NCBI RefSeq assembly: GCF_050947335.1
Contig: NC_134983.1
Location: forward strand, 1,674,001-1,738,000
Direction of reading: 5' to 3'
Source: Megachile rotundata
Lineage: Eukaryota > Arthropoda > Insecta > Hymenoptera > Megachilidae
Length of the DNA: 64,000 nucleotides
Below are positions 23,401 through 36,590 of the stretch, one piece after another. Under the pieces are notes generated by a model, which worked only from the letters and a program-made list of their open reading frames with translations, was not told where the DNA came from and made no database searches. Each line of letters starts with the position of its first letter. The first letter of the stretch is position 1. Made by a program: the position numbers and the translations under genes.

Positions 23401-26400
23401 TACACTGTAAGTAATACAATATATGCCGTCGTAAATAAAGTAGCACTGAAATGAAAATAAAAGTATTTTCAGAAATTTCTTCTTGACTGTATTAAATTGG
23501 TCAATTGAAATTAATAATGCAGTTTCATATCAACTAAAATATTTATTTAATGTTACAAATTTGTAATTAATATTTTAATTATGTAGTATTCTGTATTTAA
23601 TTGAAATACAACTAATTTTGCGTATATTTTAAAATTGAATAAGTTTTGCACAATTGGATCAAACATGTTGAATTGTTCTATAATGTTGGAAAAATTAGTT
23701 TACCAACAACTGATTGTTTTCAATTTTAATTATTTTGTAGTTTCTAAGTATTTTAACCGATTTCAATGAAATTTTCTGTACGTACATATGTATAAAACAT
23801 ATTTTTCAAATTTTTATTACATTTTCATATAGAATTACAGATTTTTTTCAAGATTAATAAAATACATAATTTTAAACTAATTTTTTAAGCTCGACAAAAA
23901 AACTCGTCATTACATCCAATTGTAAAAATTGTATTTCATTTTAAAATGTATCAACTTACTTTTCGAAGCTATTTTACGTACCTAGGAAAAATCGCATATT
24001 GGACTAAAATAGAACAATACGCGCATATAATCCTTTTTTCTTTGTAATGTGGAAAATATTCGTTAAAGAAAATGTTTATTTAGTCCTTTACCACAATTAC
24101 TATTTTGTTTGAATTTATATTTTACTTTTTTCATACATAACATACTCAGATTATTGCAACAAAATGTTATAAAAAAATTTCCAGAACAACCAGTTATATA
24201 ACAGAACATGTAGTCTTTCAATATTTTCATTAAACTAATAAATGATTTATTTTAGGGTTTAATAAAATTCTGATTCAGAAAATTATTTTTAAAAAAGTAT
24301 GAATTTTAAATGTTGTACAGTGTCATTTGTAAATCTTTCATTTTAGTTTCCTATCGAACATATATAATTTTTCATTACTAAATAATTTTATTTTGAAACT
24401 AGTTGTCTGTTGTTATAATTATATATGTTGTCAAGAATATCATTCTGAACAATTTGTTGGCGTATATATAAACTTAAATTGGCTTTAATTCTTCAGATTT
24501 TTGCAAAAATATGTTTCAAAAAATAAGGTCAACATTTTGAATAACTTTTCTTACGTACTTAAAATCACCTCTCGATCTTAATTTCTAAGATATATGCAAA
24601 AAATTTGTTTTTCTATTTCTTAATATCCCTAATATAATATATTTAAGTATATTGCAGCATGTCATCGTTTTCATTTGATCATGTCACTTACATTATAAAG
24701 ATATTTGATAGTAAAAAATTTCCATTAAAATATAGTGTATTTCAGTATACTATACATTTGTACACCGAACACTATATAAAAAAAAAAACAATATTATAAT
24801 ATATACATACAATTTTAGTTTTACATTTTTAAAGTTTCAAGCTATAATTTTATTAAAGTAAGAAATATATATTTTCAATCATACATATGTCTCAACAGAA
24901 ATTAAATATTTAAATTAAAGGAAATAGGAAATAATACAGAATTAGATAATTAATTCAATAACAGAGTTATAATTTGTCACCTGATTAGTCACAAAAATCG
25001 TAAAAAATTTAGCTTCTTAAATTTGTCGATATTATTTAAAGTCTGATTTACATTTCTGAAAATTTCAAGAGACAGTACAAAATTATATGATAAAAAAATT
25101 CAAAACAGTTTTCGTTTCGATTTTGCAAATGAATGACATAATTACATAAATATGTTTTATACATTTTGTAACAAACTTAAATAAATTTGAAAATGAAATA
25201 AAAAGGAACTAAAAATTTAAATTTAAAAATCATAAATAAAAGTAAATAAGCTGAAATCATAATTCTTTATAAAGTGTAAATTTATATAATGAATCCTCTT
25301 TACTATTAATTCTGATTTCATTTTGTTGCAAACGTTTTACTGATTTTATTTCAAAATTCGAGCCTGATCCATTATTATATTCAATAATGTTTACAATTAT
25401 TTTGAATTTTATTCATAATAAATTGAATCTTCAAATACCAAAAGTTATTGAATTTCTATCTACTTGAAATATACCCAGAATTAAGTATGTGTTATATAAT
25501 ATTAAAAATTTGTATTTATTATATATTTAAAGGGATATGATATGGAAGATGCAATGATTATAAACAAAGCAGCATATGATAGGGGTTTTGCACATGGAAT
25601 GATTTATAAATCAGAGTTCGTAGACTTGAAAGATCAAAGAAGTTATTTTGCACGAAATCCTGATAAACCCGAACTCGCGGCAAAAATAGACGTTGATGGT
25701 CTACCCGTACCAGGTACAATTATTAAGGAAGGTGATATCTATTATTGGTAAGTTATTTTTAAAATAAACGAACTTGATTTAATTAATTTCATTTTACACA
25801 AAATATGTTTTTTACATAGTTATTACGATGCAGATCAATCAACATATGTTACTGGTAAATATCATGGAAAAGAAGATGCTCACATTGATAATGTAAAGCT
25901 TTGTGGAACATTGCATAGTCATATTCCACGTAGAGCTTGCATCACTTTCCGTATTTCAGTTAGTACCATTATAATTTATATTTTATAAATCAACATGAAG
26001 GATAACTATCTAATGAGTATATTATTTTTCAGCGTAATCCAAGTGTTGGAGATAAATTTGCTTCAAGAGCAGGCCAAAAAGGTATTTGTTCACAAAAATG
26101 GCCAGCAGAGGATTTACCATTTACTGAAACTGGTCTGATACCTGATATTGTCTTTAATCCTCATGGTTTTCCAAGTCGTATGACAATAGGTAAAATTAAA
26201 ATTCACATAAGAAATGTATTCTTATATTCAAAAGCGACTAAATTATGATTACTTTGTATTTAATTAATAGCTATGATGATTGAAGTAATGGCTGGAAAAT
26301 CAGCAGCTATACATGGATTAGTGCATGATGCAACATCCTTTCGATTTAATGAGGATGAAACAGCAGTTGAATATTTTGGAAAATTATTAGAACGCGGCGG

Positions 26401-29400
26401 TTATAATTATTATGGAACAGAAAGATTATATTCAGGAATAGATGGAAGAGAAATGACTGCTGACATTTTCTTCGGAATAGTACATTACCAGCGACTACGA
26501 CATATGGTTTCAGATAAATGGCAGGTTATTATTACATCTTCAATTTTTGACAACTTAAAATTTAATTTATGTTTATTAAATTTCTAAAAATTTGTATAGG
26601 TTAGAAGTACTGGTCCAATTGATGTTTTAACAAGACAACCAATAAAGGGTAGACGAAGAGGTGGTGGTGTTCGATTTGGAGAGATGGAAAGAGATTCCTT
26701 AATATCTCATGGATGTGCATTTTTGCTTCAAGATCGTCTTTTTCATTGTTCAGACAAAACTACGGTAAGCTTAAAGCATGATATTTTAGACTGTTTAAGT
26801 ATAATGATTTAATAACATATGGGTACTATTAACTTACACTCATAGCTTACCAATTTGAAGCTTGAGGTTGGAGAAATTGCAAGGCACATAAATTATTGAT
26901 AAATATTCCTAATGTAAAATTCAGTTAAAACAAATAGCTATTTTAAAATATAAAGCCGTGACATAAATGCTTTGCGAAGCTTATGGCATTGCATTTTGGA
27001 AGTTAAAATTTGTAGCAAATAATTAAATAAATGTATCATTAATACGTCTTAGTACGAAGTACCTTCATTAATTTATAATTCAGTGTTGTCCACGAGCGAA
27101 TATTGAATTTTTAGTCGCGTATACAGGGTGTTACCTCTAACGCTACTCACGATTTTTCTCCCACTTGCAGCCACCTTACGAAAAAAAGTTTACAACAATA
27201 TTTGCAGGGTATGAAGTACACAATAGGTATTAGTAAAGCAAATTTTAAAAAGTTTTTTTTTTACAAAGTCAAGGTTACCTTGGGTTTTTTAAATAGGAAT
27301 ATACATTTTTTTATTCAGAGCATTAGAGGATATCGAGACGAATTCAAAACATATATTACATGATATTTTTATTAACATATTACTCGATATGCAGAAATGA
27401 AAATATGAAGTAAAAGACCAGAATATTACGTGATGGAAGGCAGCATACATTTTGAACATGTAATTGAATAAAGTGTATTTTTCTTACATTCTAGTCACGT
27501 GTTTACATTCAGTAATCTCTTCGGAATCAAACAATGGTTACATTACCAAAGTCAAAAGCTAAGTACTTCACATTTCCTCCTCTGTAAATCAAGTAATATG
27601 TTAATAAAAATATCATGTAATATGTGTTTTGAATTCGTATAGATGTCCTCTATTGTTATGAATAAAAAAACTGTATGTTCCTACTTAAAAAACCCAAGGT
27701 GACCTTGCCTTTACCAAGAAAACAACTGTTTTTAAAAGGACCCCGCACATATCTTATGGAAAATGGCCCCCGGTTAAATTAGCTGAATTTTTGATATGAT
27801 GTAGTTCCTGATGTCCTGATCAAAAGTTCCAATGGGCTCAAGGTCGTAAGTTGAATAGTTTCCGAGATATGGAGGGTCAAAAGTCAATAATAATTTCTTA
27901 TTCGAAACTACCACGTTTGAGCATATCTGAGTGTAAGAAGCACTGTTGCGCACTGTCCATTTACTTGATCCCTTAAAACCCAATGGTAGTACTGTGGGCC
28001 CTTAAAAAATATGACCCCTTGACCCCCCGACCCTTTAACTCCCCTTCAGGAGTCAAAATAAAAAATCGCGCAAAAGGTAAAAAATGATTCTCTTCTTCTT
28101 TCATCGTATAAACATGAAGCACCGTCGGCATTAGCATTACTCAGTGTGCACCACGAAGAGGTTGCTCGATCGGATTTTGCACACTATGTGGCCCTAAAAA
28201 GGGCCGTTTTTGTAGTTTTTTCTATTCCTCCGTTAGAATTTCAACGTTTATACTCTCTTGATACTCTCTATTAGCGGCATCTCTGGTCGTATTTAGAAGA
28301 CTGCCATCCGGATATTTAATATACCTTTAGTGACGAGCAAATCCTAAATACCATAAAACACTTGCAACATGTGCGCATGTACCTAATGTTCTGGCACCGG
28401 ATTGACAGGTGCAGTAGTAACCATTTATTATGTCGTCTTCTAGCTCCAGTTCATTTTCCGGAATGTAAGAAATAAAGACTTGATGTTTCGTACGATTCCG
28501 AAATCGTGAATAAATTCTGAGTCTTATAAGGTTGTTATCTACCAACGCAGTGTCAATCTGTAATTCGTCATCGTCCCTTTGCAGCTTATCTTGAATATAA
28601 GAAAGTGCGAAATTGACCTGATATACACCAATAGTCAAATTGCGCAAGTAATCGATATCCAGTTGAGGAAATCTGCGCACTTGATCATGTAGTCTCTGCC
28701 ACTGAGCGTTTCGGTATAGGAGATTGTCTACTTCCACTCGTGCCTGAACAACATTGACGTCGTTCCTTCGTCGAAGCATATTTCTGGCTAATTCAATCGT
28801 TGCACTTTGCATATTGATAGGAGGATGATACCTATTAATGATAGCACCACATATTCTATAATAATCTCCAATATGTTTAGTATTCTGCACGTTAAACGTT
28901 TGAGCCAACATTTTAAAGATTGTTTTAAAATGTCCGTTTCTGGATTCAAAAATCCACCTCACTTTTGTAACAATCCGAGTATCATCTGCTTCTAGAGTAG
29001 GTAACTGTCGTTGACCTCTTTCTAGAAAAGCAGGCATTTTATAAGCAATTCCTAAGCGCGTTAAAAAAGGTGTACAATCTCTATATCCTCTATCGACGAG
29101 AAAAATATCGCCAGTCTGGAACCAGTTACCTAGATCTTGAGCATCTCTTTCGAATTCATTAACGAGTACTGAGGCATCATTGTTATATGAATCTGAGAAA
29201 TACGGACCAGAAATGGATAAAATATATCCATCTGGTGCCAAAATGATGGTCGGCTTTAATAAATGTCTTCCTTTGTGAAGGGAGTAAGATTGTCTCAAGA
29301 CGCGAAAGTTACTACTCTTGTGAATGTAAGCATAGGTCGCATCACATATAACAATGCCTTTCGGAATGTTAGTTCGTTATTAAATAGTTCATTTGCAAAG

Positions 29401-30798
29401 GGTGTTATATGGCGATTTATAAACTCCTCTCTACTAATAGCCTTAACGCCAATGTTTCCAAGAACAAATCTTCCTTCTAATGATTTTCTGATATTACTTA
29501 TCGCCATACTAGTAGCTTGTCTGCTTGGATAATTGCTAAGTAGCTTGTCACCAAAAGCATATTAAATATCCGGATGGCAGTCTTCTAAATACGACCAGAG
29601 ATGCCGCTAATAGAGAGTATCAAGAGAGTATAAACGTTGAAATTCTAACGGAGGAATAGAAAAAACTACAAAAACGGCCCTTTTTAGGGCCACATAGTGT
29701 GCAAAATCCGATCGAGCAACCTCTTCGTGGTGCACACTGAGTAATGCTAATGCCGACGGTGCTTCATGTTTATACGATGAAAGAAGAAGAGAATCATTTT
29801 TTACCTTTTGCGCGATTTTTTATTTTGACTCCTGAAGGGGAGTTAAAGGGTCGGGGGTCAAGGGGTCATATTTTTTAAGGGCCCACAGTACTACCATTGG
29901 GTTTTAAGGAATCAAGTAAATGGACAGTGCGCAACAGTGCTTCTTACACTCAGATATGCTCAAACGTGGTAGTTTCGAATAAGAAATTATTATTGACTTT
30001 TGACCCTCCATATCTCGGAAACTATTCAACTTACGACCTTGAGCCCATTGGAACTTTTGATCAGGACATCAGGAACTACATCATATCAAAAATTCAGCTA
30101 ATTTAACCGGGGGCCATTTTCCATAAGATCTGTGCGGGGTCCTTTGCTTTATCAATGTCTTTTGCGCATTTAATATCCTGCAAATACTGTTCTAAATTTT
30201 TCGTAAGGCGGCTGCAAGTGAAAGAAAAATCGTGAGTAATGTTACAGATAACACCCTGCAGAAGAGAATGATAATAAATTTTTTGATTTCTTATTCTCCG
30301 AAAAATTTACAATTTTTAATTTATACAATCTTTTTTGTAACACTTTATATAACACATACTTTACAAAATGAAAACCAGATATTAATTATTTATTTTGTAA
30401 AGTAGCAGCTATTTTTGATGAAGATTATCAATGACATATTTATGTACATAGTTAGTTTCATTAAACTGTAAGCTCCAAATTGATATGCTGTGCATAGTGT
30501 TATTTGATACTGTTGTTATCCGATAATGTTAAATTACCCACATATTTTTAATAAAAAAAATAGTAAAAAATAATTGATTTTATTTCAGACTTTGATTTGT
30601 CAAAAATGTGGCACGTTATTGGGCCCTGTAATGGAAATAGATATAAATAAGTCAGACCTAATCGACAAAACTAGATGTCGTCTTTGTAGCGATGATGAGC
30701 ACGTAAAAGAAGTTGAAATACCATATATTTTTCGATATCTCGTAACACAATTAACATCTTGTAATATTAATGTGAAATTGTCATTTGTAGAGAAATGA
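20492..30798 (+). CDS. Polr1B: DNA-directed RNA polymerase I subunit RPA2 (second largest)
   Basis: Catalytic beta-like subunit of Pol I, which transcribes the rRNA precursor in the nucleolus. Exons: 20492-20560, 20660-20992, 21053-21292, 21361-21683, 21749-22008, 22081-22323, 22430-22707, 22784-22981, 23056-23163, 23230-23406, 25533-25747, 25820-25958, 26033-26189, 26271-26524, 26600-26764, 30589-30798. These give 1122 aa, close to the ~1135 usual for POLR1B. Landmarks in order: HIDSFNYML (RPA2-type N-terminus), [44 protein letters not shown] (active-centre ED), [15 protein letters not shown] (hybrid-binding lysine region), [11 protein letters not shown] and a C-terminal CxxC...CxxC zinc module. 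The N-terminus and zinc module separate it from the Pol II and Pol III paralogues. Introns 10 (2.1 kb) and 15 (3.8 kb, transposon-filled) are unusually long. Confidence 0.95.
27253..27727. mobile_element. Foldback/MITE nested in the left arm
   Basis: The left arm of the larger element is interrupted here; the right arm is not. The insert is itself palindromic. 'aaggttaccttgggtttttt' (about 27272-27291) is matched in inverse at about 27684-27706, and pairing continues inward for ~150 bp. It is flanked by TTTAAAAAG and TTTAAAAG, which may be its target duplication. No ORF. Confidence 0.7.
28327..29557 (-). pseudogene. Frameshifted DDE (Tnp_4-type) transposase with SWIM zinc finger
   Basis: Cut-and-paste transposase remnant. 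The 5' part (29557 down to about 29375) encodes [20 protein letters not shown] and EEFINRH. The frame then shifts by one base, and [14 protein letters not shown] (first catalytic Asp) begins in another frame that continues without a break to the stop at 28327. Later motifs are LVDRGYRD (second Asp) and FESRNGHFK (Glu), then a C-terminal CTC...GTCAH SWIM-type zinc finger. The N-terminal DNA-binding part is missing because the right inverted repeat begins there. The layout fits the IS4/IS5-like DDE_Tnp_4 group (Harbinger/ISL2EU relatives); the exact family is uncertain. Confidence 0.85.
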
Positions 30799-31158
30799 AA
30801 AACAATTGAATGTACGTAGCTTTATACTATATTCTAATTATAATAATACTTTATTTTTTCTAACATTCCGTTAAATGATTTACTTACAAACCCAACAAAA
30901 TATTCTACAAATACACTGTTCATTTTACTAATTATTATTATATCATACACATTAACATTAGTTATATATATTTTGCGTTGAATATACATTTTTTATATAA
31001 CTATATTACAATTCGAAGGAATGTAATTTTTATAATATAACTTTAATATCAGAAACGTGTTTTTATAGATATTTTTACAGACAATGAAAGTAAACTGTTC
31101 AAGAAAAAATGTATAAATTTCAAGCAAAATTAACGATTATAAAACTTTGCGCGTTCAT

Positions 31159-34100
31159 TTAAGCTTTTGCTGGGACTTGTGTGCTGGGTTTGTTCCCAGA
31201 AGTACTTGATGTTCCAGTTTGTTCTTTCTCAAGTTGTTTTCCTAAATATTCCCTGCAAATTAAACATCCAAAATCTCATGCCATTATCTATCATAACTTT
31301 ATGATAAATAAACAATTTTAAATTACATACCAATTATGGACCATAAGTTTTTGAACTGCAAGAAGGGCTTCATATCTTACATTTGGATCTTCATGTGCTA
31401 AAAGCTGCATCACTCGTTGTTTGCCTCCAAGTTGTTCAATTATACTATAATGTATTTCAACGTAATTTTAATAAATAATAGTAACTTTTGAAAATGTCCA
31501 ATATGAATATTTTGTTAAACGTACTGTTTGCCGCGTGGATAATGTCTCACGTATTCTCCTATGTCGAAGCTAGCAACGCTGAGAACCAAAGGATCCTTAC
31601 TAGTTTCCAACAAATGTACCAAGATACGTAGCAGTTCGTAATTCTTTTCGTTGAGCCGATTAGCATTTTCCCGCCAAAATTTACCAGATTTATGAACAGG
31701 AGACCATTCAAGGCGTCCTGATTTTACTTCAGTCGAATATTCATCAAAGGAACTCAAATCTTGAACAGATGCTTGCAATTTATCGTTCAAAAATTCAATA
31801 TCGTCAGTAATATCTTCGTCATCACATTTACGTTGTCCAAAAATCGAAAGTTGTTTTAATACTTTACATTGTACCATAGCAATGCAGTGTTCCTTAGCAA
31901 CTTGCCCATCCTCCACTTTTTCAATAAGATTCTATAACATACTAGAAATAAGTGAAGGAAATAATAAAAATAGAATAAAAATTCATTATAAAACTTACCC
32001 TAAATACTGCTAAAATAATACGTGTTACTTTTTCTTTAACAGAATCACTTAATATATCTGCTAAAATAGGTATAACGTTAAATCTAAAATAAAAATCGAA
32101 TATTACAGCATTGTTAACATACTCTTTTATAAATTAATTTTATAGTAGAAACAGTACATACTTATTCATTTTTTCTGCTAGTAATGGATTGAAAGTAAGT
32201 ACCCATATGCAAAATATAAGTTGATATTGCACTTGGAAGTTTACCCTGCCTGTCAAAACGGCCAATAAAGTAGAAATTCCGTCAACTGATACAAACGCGA
32301 AACGATATTCGTCAATGCGAAGCATCATTTGTAAACAACGTGCCACAGACTGAATGTAGTCGTTATTCTGAATAAACACGAAAAAATATATATAATTTTT
32401 CAAAAGTATAAGTACAATTAAATAACGGGATAATAAATATGTCCAAATTATGTGTGTGCACATGGTAGATAAAATAATACGTTCATTTTCGATGTAAATA
32501 TGCCTGCACAAGAAATTTTATATTTATAATGAAAATATAGTCTAATGTGAAATCTAAAATATGATACAAAATTACTATAATCTTCTTCTGAAAAGAACAA
32601 TTTTTTATACAGAACAATTACTTATATATGATTTAATCAAATTTCTTTTTACTTGCATGAAAAATTATAAGATTAAATTAAGATTAAAATTCTATGTATT
32701 ACATACTTAAACTTTACACATGAGGACAGACGAAAAAATTGTAACAACATGATTTCTATTTATGTTAATAATCAGGCGTTATTGAACCAACCGGATTTTG
32801 TAGTTCACGTAGCTCATTTGCATCCTCGTCCATAACGATGTTTTGTTCTATTCCCACATGCAAGTTTGTGTCCTGAAGAGCCTCAAACTAAAATCCCGTG
32901 TGACTTATTTATGCATTCAAATTATTATGATTTAACATTTGCTATCTACCCTTTACCTTGCAAAAAGCAATACCTATTATATGCACAATATATGTTACAA
33001 TGCATTTATGTTTTTTTTATGGTATGTTAGTTAAATATTTATATGCATTTTTAAAAATATACATTTAAAAGTTGTGTTTAATGCTTCTAAGGGAGTGTAT
33101 GTAATTTTATTTAATGAAATATATTGAATATTGTATAATATGTATAATGTAATTTATAAAATTTTATTATATTCACAATAATGATGACCATCACCCATAT
33201 TGTGCACACACATAACTATATTATGTAAAGCTAAGCAACAAATAAAAAACATATAATTTTGTATTAATAATATGATGAATAATGTATTTTAGGAACTTCT
33301 TATAATTAACATTTTTTGTATATTATATATATCAATAAATATATATTTGGGAACTTACACTAAGTTTTAACTGATCTTTAAGCCATGTTAAGTAGAATTG
33401 TAGATCAGTTTTCTCCATCAAATCATGACTCCAACAAGCAAGTTTAGCAATAATTCGAGAAGTCATATTCATTATGAATCCATCTTGTCTATTCAATAAG
33501 TTTAAGAAAGGACCCCATACTGATTCACGTTTGCGACTTGAATGTTCCCTAAAAATTTCTACACGGCTACGATCTTCCTAATGTTTAACATAATATTTAC
33601 AATTATTTCCCAAAAATAAAGTACATAATACTTTGGTATAAATAAATTTTAATACCTGAAGCATATCATCAATCATTGTAAGAATATATTGTATAGTCTG
33701 GTCTTTTGAAACATGACCAAGTAAGTTAAGAAAAGTTTTAGCAGCCTGATGTGGATTTTCTTTCAATTTTGTTTCACGAGTATTAGTATCACTTGTATCA
33801 AAAGCTACTATGAAGTCATAATCTTCTTTTGATATCATTTGAGATCTATGAAAAATAAATAAAAAATGCAATATATAGTTATTTTCAATTTATTTATATA
33901 ATTTTTGTAATTTTTTGTCTTACTGAAAATATGATTGCCAATTGATTCTTTGATTTCTAATGTCAGCAGCTTGTTGCTGAAGAATGCTCGTAGCTGCCAG
34001 CATGTCTGAAATATTTCAAATATTATTAAAAATAATAGTACCAGTAACGACAGATTATTAACTCTTCTTGAGATTATAAAAAGCAAACCAGTTCCATAAC

Positions 34101-34666
34101 AATTTTAAGCTAAGTATTTTTCAATGAATGTTGATGTAACTATTTGAAAATGTATGTAATTTCTTATTATATATTTTAAATATATAAGTAATATACCTAA
34201 AAAATCTATGCAATTAAATTTCGAAATCTGAAAAAGGTATTAATTTTAATTTATATATAAATATTCACAAGAAATAACTATGCTCATAATACAATAAATA
34301 AAAAATATTACAGAAAAGGAAAATCTACATCACATCATATATTAGATACTTAAAAATATGAAAATTATATACTTCCAATCATCATATGAATCTTTAACTG
34401 CAATATGTAAAAATTTATGTACAGAATAATAAATTTATTGCGTTTATAAATATTACAGAGAGAGACGGGAAAAGTATATTTTCTTAATAACACGTTAAAT
34501 TTTATATCATAAGTATATATTACCTTTATAAGTCATATAAACACAATATATTATTGGGAGGGGCAATGTCAAATTATCAAATTAAAATTATATTTTTAAA
34601 AAACTTACCAATCTTTTCATCGGGTAGAGCAGGTATTATTTCTTTGATATTCGCACGGTCCACCAT
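31159..34666 (-). CDS. VhaSFD: V-type proton ATPase subunit H
   Basis: Peripheral-stalk/regulatory subunit of the V1 sector. It couples V1 to V0 for proton pumping into lysosomes, endosomes and secretory vesicles. Exons, 5' to 3' on the minus strand: 34666-34609, 34005-33924, 33845-33656, 33577-33359, 32367-32162, 32083-31999, 31931-31525, 31444-31331, 31252-31159. The frame closes exactly at 484 aa, the normal length. It opens [19 protein letters not shown]. Armadillo-type helices follow, including [71 protein letters not shown] and [14 protein letters not shown]. It ends [10 protein letters not shown] and a short Ser/Thr/Pro tail. It is convergent with POLR1B, with only 360 bp between their stop codons. 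An extra exon may lie at 32765-32887. Confidence 0.95.
32765..32887 (-). CDS. Candidate alternative exon of V-ATPase subunit H
   Basis: This open segment sits between the constitutive exons ending at 33359 and starting at 32367. Its ATTTTAG acceptor is in the phase (0) needed after ...KDQLKLS. It encodes [20 protein letters not shown], then [11 protein letters not shown] and 14 more residues, then TAA: 40 residues if terminal. Used as a last exon it would truncate subunit H to under half length. Used as a cassette it would need the weak donor after CAAAATCCG|GTTGGT. It is less AT-rich than its intron. Confidence 0.45.
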   Translation of the reverse strand, partial: FEALQDTNLHVGIEQNIVMDEDANELRELQNPVGSITPDY

Positions 34667-35700
34667 TTTTGCTGTCGTTTTTTAAAAATCGTATATTTCA
34701 ATTAATATTGCAGTTATATAAAATTAAAGTTCTATTTGTCGCACATTCGCACCTTTCTCAGCTGTTAAAATCACAAGACCAATGTACATATGACCAACTG
34801 TCATGACACAAAAATTCGTTAGTAATCGTAATGTTGCGTTTCATCACAATTTTGTGGGGAATTTTGGTGTAATCATTAAGGGCGCTCTGCTTACGATGTT
34901 CCGTGTTTAAAAATGAATTGAATAAAATTGAACAACAAGATAAAACTATAATTTTCTTTAATTTAAATTTAAACAAAATCAACTTCAGAACTAAACTATT
35001 TAATTAAAAACTGAATTGAACTATTTAAATTAGAACCGAGTTTAATAATTTAATTTCTAATATTTGAATCTCTATTATATAAAGAATACGTGTTGCACTT
35101 TTTAGTTCTATTAATTAAATGGAATTTGACTGAAGATTTGAATTGAATGTCAGAAATTTTGTTCGCTCCAATAAAATTGATGGTATAATTCAAAATTTCT
35201 AGATATAACTAGATGGCAAAGATCATTCTTTTTGCGCATCTTAACTGAACTATGTAGTCTGTGATGATACGTAAGTGTAGTTGAAACTATGATTATATAA
35301 AAAATATACATATACTTGCGGACAGAAAGTTTTACGATTTTGAATGCTGGTTGATCTTCTAGTGCGTTCCGTCTATTAAACGAAAAACTATTTTTAAATA
35401 CTCAAAATTTCATGGATATAATTAATCCAGTATATGTACACCTAAGCGTGCGATAGCATTTTCGATCAACGAAATAAATATGCCCAAAACGCTTACAACC
35501 AGAAAGAGTTATACAATTTTTAATAAAAACTTCGATTTAGTATAAATTGTTATATTAGTAATACACGATTACATTCTAGAAATACATCAACAAAGTATAA
35601 TATAACTTTGTTCTGACGCATTTATCACATCATTATCTGTTCTTGCTATTCTTTATTTTTTTTTTATCGTATATATAATCATGAAGATAAAAAAACAATA

Positions 35701-35755
<55 letters not shown>

Positions 35756-36540
35756 CGGGCGGATTAAAAGCGTATAGTAGTGAGACAATTTTAGGTAGAA
35801 GCGAGTTTTTTAAATTTAGCTGAATTGCGTTCTCTTAATATAAATTTTTTTGATATGAATGTTATAATCATAATGCATTCTTTCGGTAACTGTGTTCGAA
35901 ATTGTATATTGCTATATGTAATTGTATACTGCTTTTGTAAATATATTTCTTTCCACCATGGTTTAGCTCTTTTAGACCCATATTCTTGTATACCTTGTTT
36001 TTAATCTTCATAGTTATATACACGCTGGAGAGAAATAAATGAATTACGGGAATTGATGATCAAGCAATAAATTTACAAGATAGAATTTATTATATTCAAA
36101 TTTTTTAAATATATTCATAAAAAATATAGAAAGAAAATATTTCGTACCACGAACAAAACATGGCATAATCAATAAGAATTGGAAATCAAAAAACTTTTTG
36201 TTTGCTGAGTATATATTTTCGGCGTCAGAAATGTTATAAAAGCACATGCGCATTGCCATAGATTACTGAGTATTAAGAATGAAAGTAAATTGATGTGCAC
36301 AAACAAAATGAAAACGTGTTCGTCTAGGGGAATATTTCTTGATATATAAAATAGCCAATATTTTTATTTTTGTATTTGAAAAACTACAGAAATTAAAATC
36401 ATAACAACCATATATGTTAATATTAAGCAATAACAGGTGAAAAAATACAGGTTTGGAAGAAAATTACAAACGAAATAACAAATATACATGTTTCTTCAAT
36501 ATTCGATCAATGAATATTAACCTTTATGTATCTTTACTGA
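34667..36540. other. Intergenic region between VhaSFD and Trf2 (divergent)
   Basis: No supported gene. It contains the upstream regions of two divergent genes and an (AT)n microsatellite. The short minus-strand frames at 34758-34982 and 36044-36259 have no features of real proteins. Confidence 0.55.
35704..35754. repeat. (AT)n microsatellite
   Basis: About 25 uninterrupted AT units. Likely length-polymorphic and a potential marker. Confidence 0.97.
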
Positions 36541-36590
36541 ATTCAGTGTTGCCGCGTTCGTAATTTTGATCTGTAGCCAGTCTAGTGAAG

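Larger units (their letters stand above)
27124..30258 (-). mobile_element. DDE transposon with ~700-bp inverted repeats in POLR1B intron 15
   Basis: The element starts CAGGGTGTTACCT and ends with its inverse. Left arm (27124-27252 plus 27728-28321) and right arm (29558-30258) are inverted copies roughly 700 bp long with high identity, meeting at 'ccatccggatatttaata' on both inner edges. Between them is a broken transposase on the minus strand. No clear target duplication is visible. The arms are far longer than typical DNA-transposon termini, so the right arm may have replaced the 5' part of the transposase gene by an inverted duplication. Confidence 0.8.
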
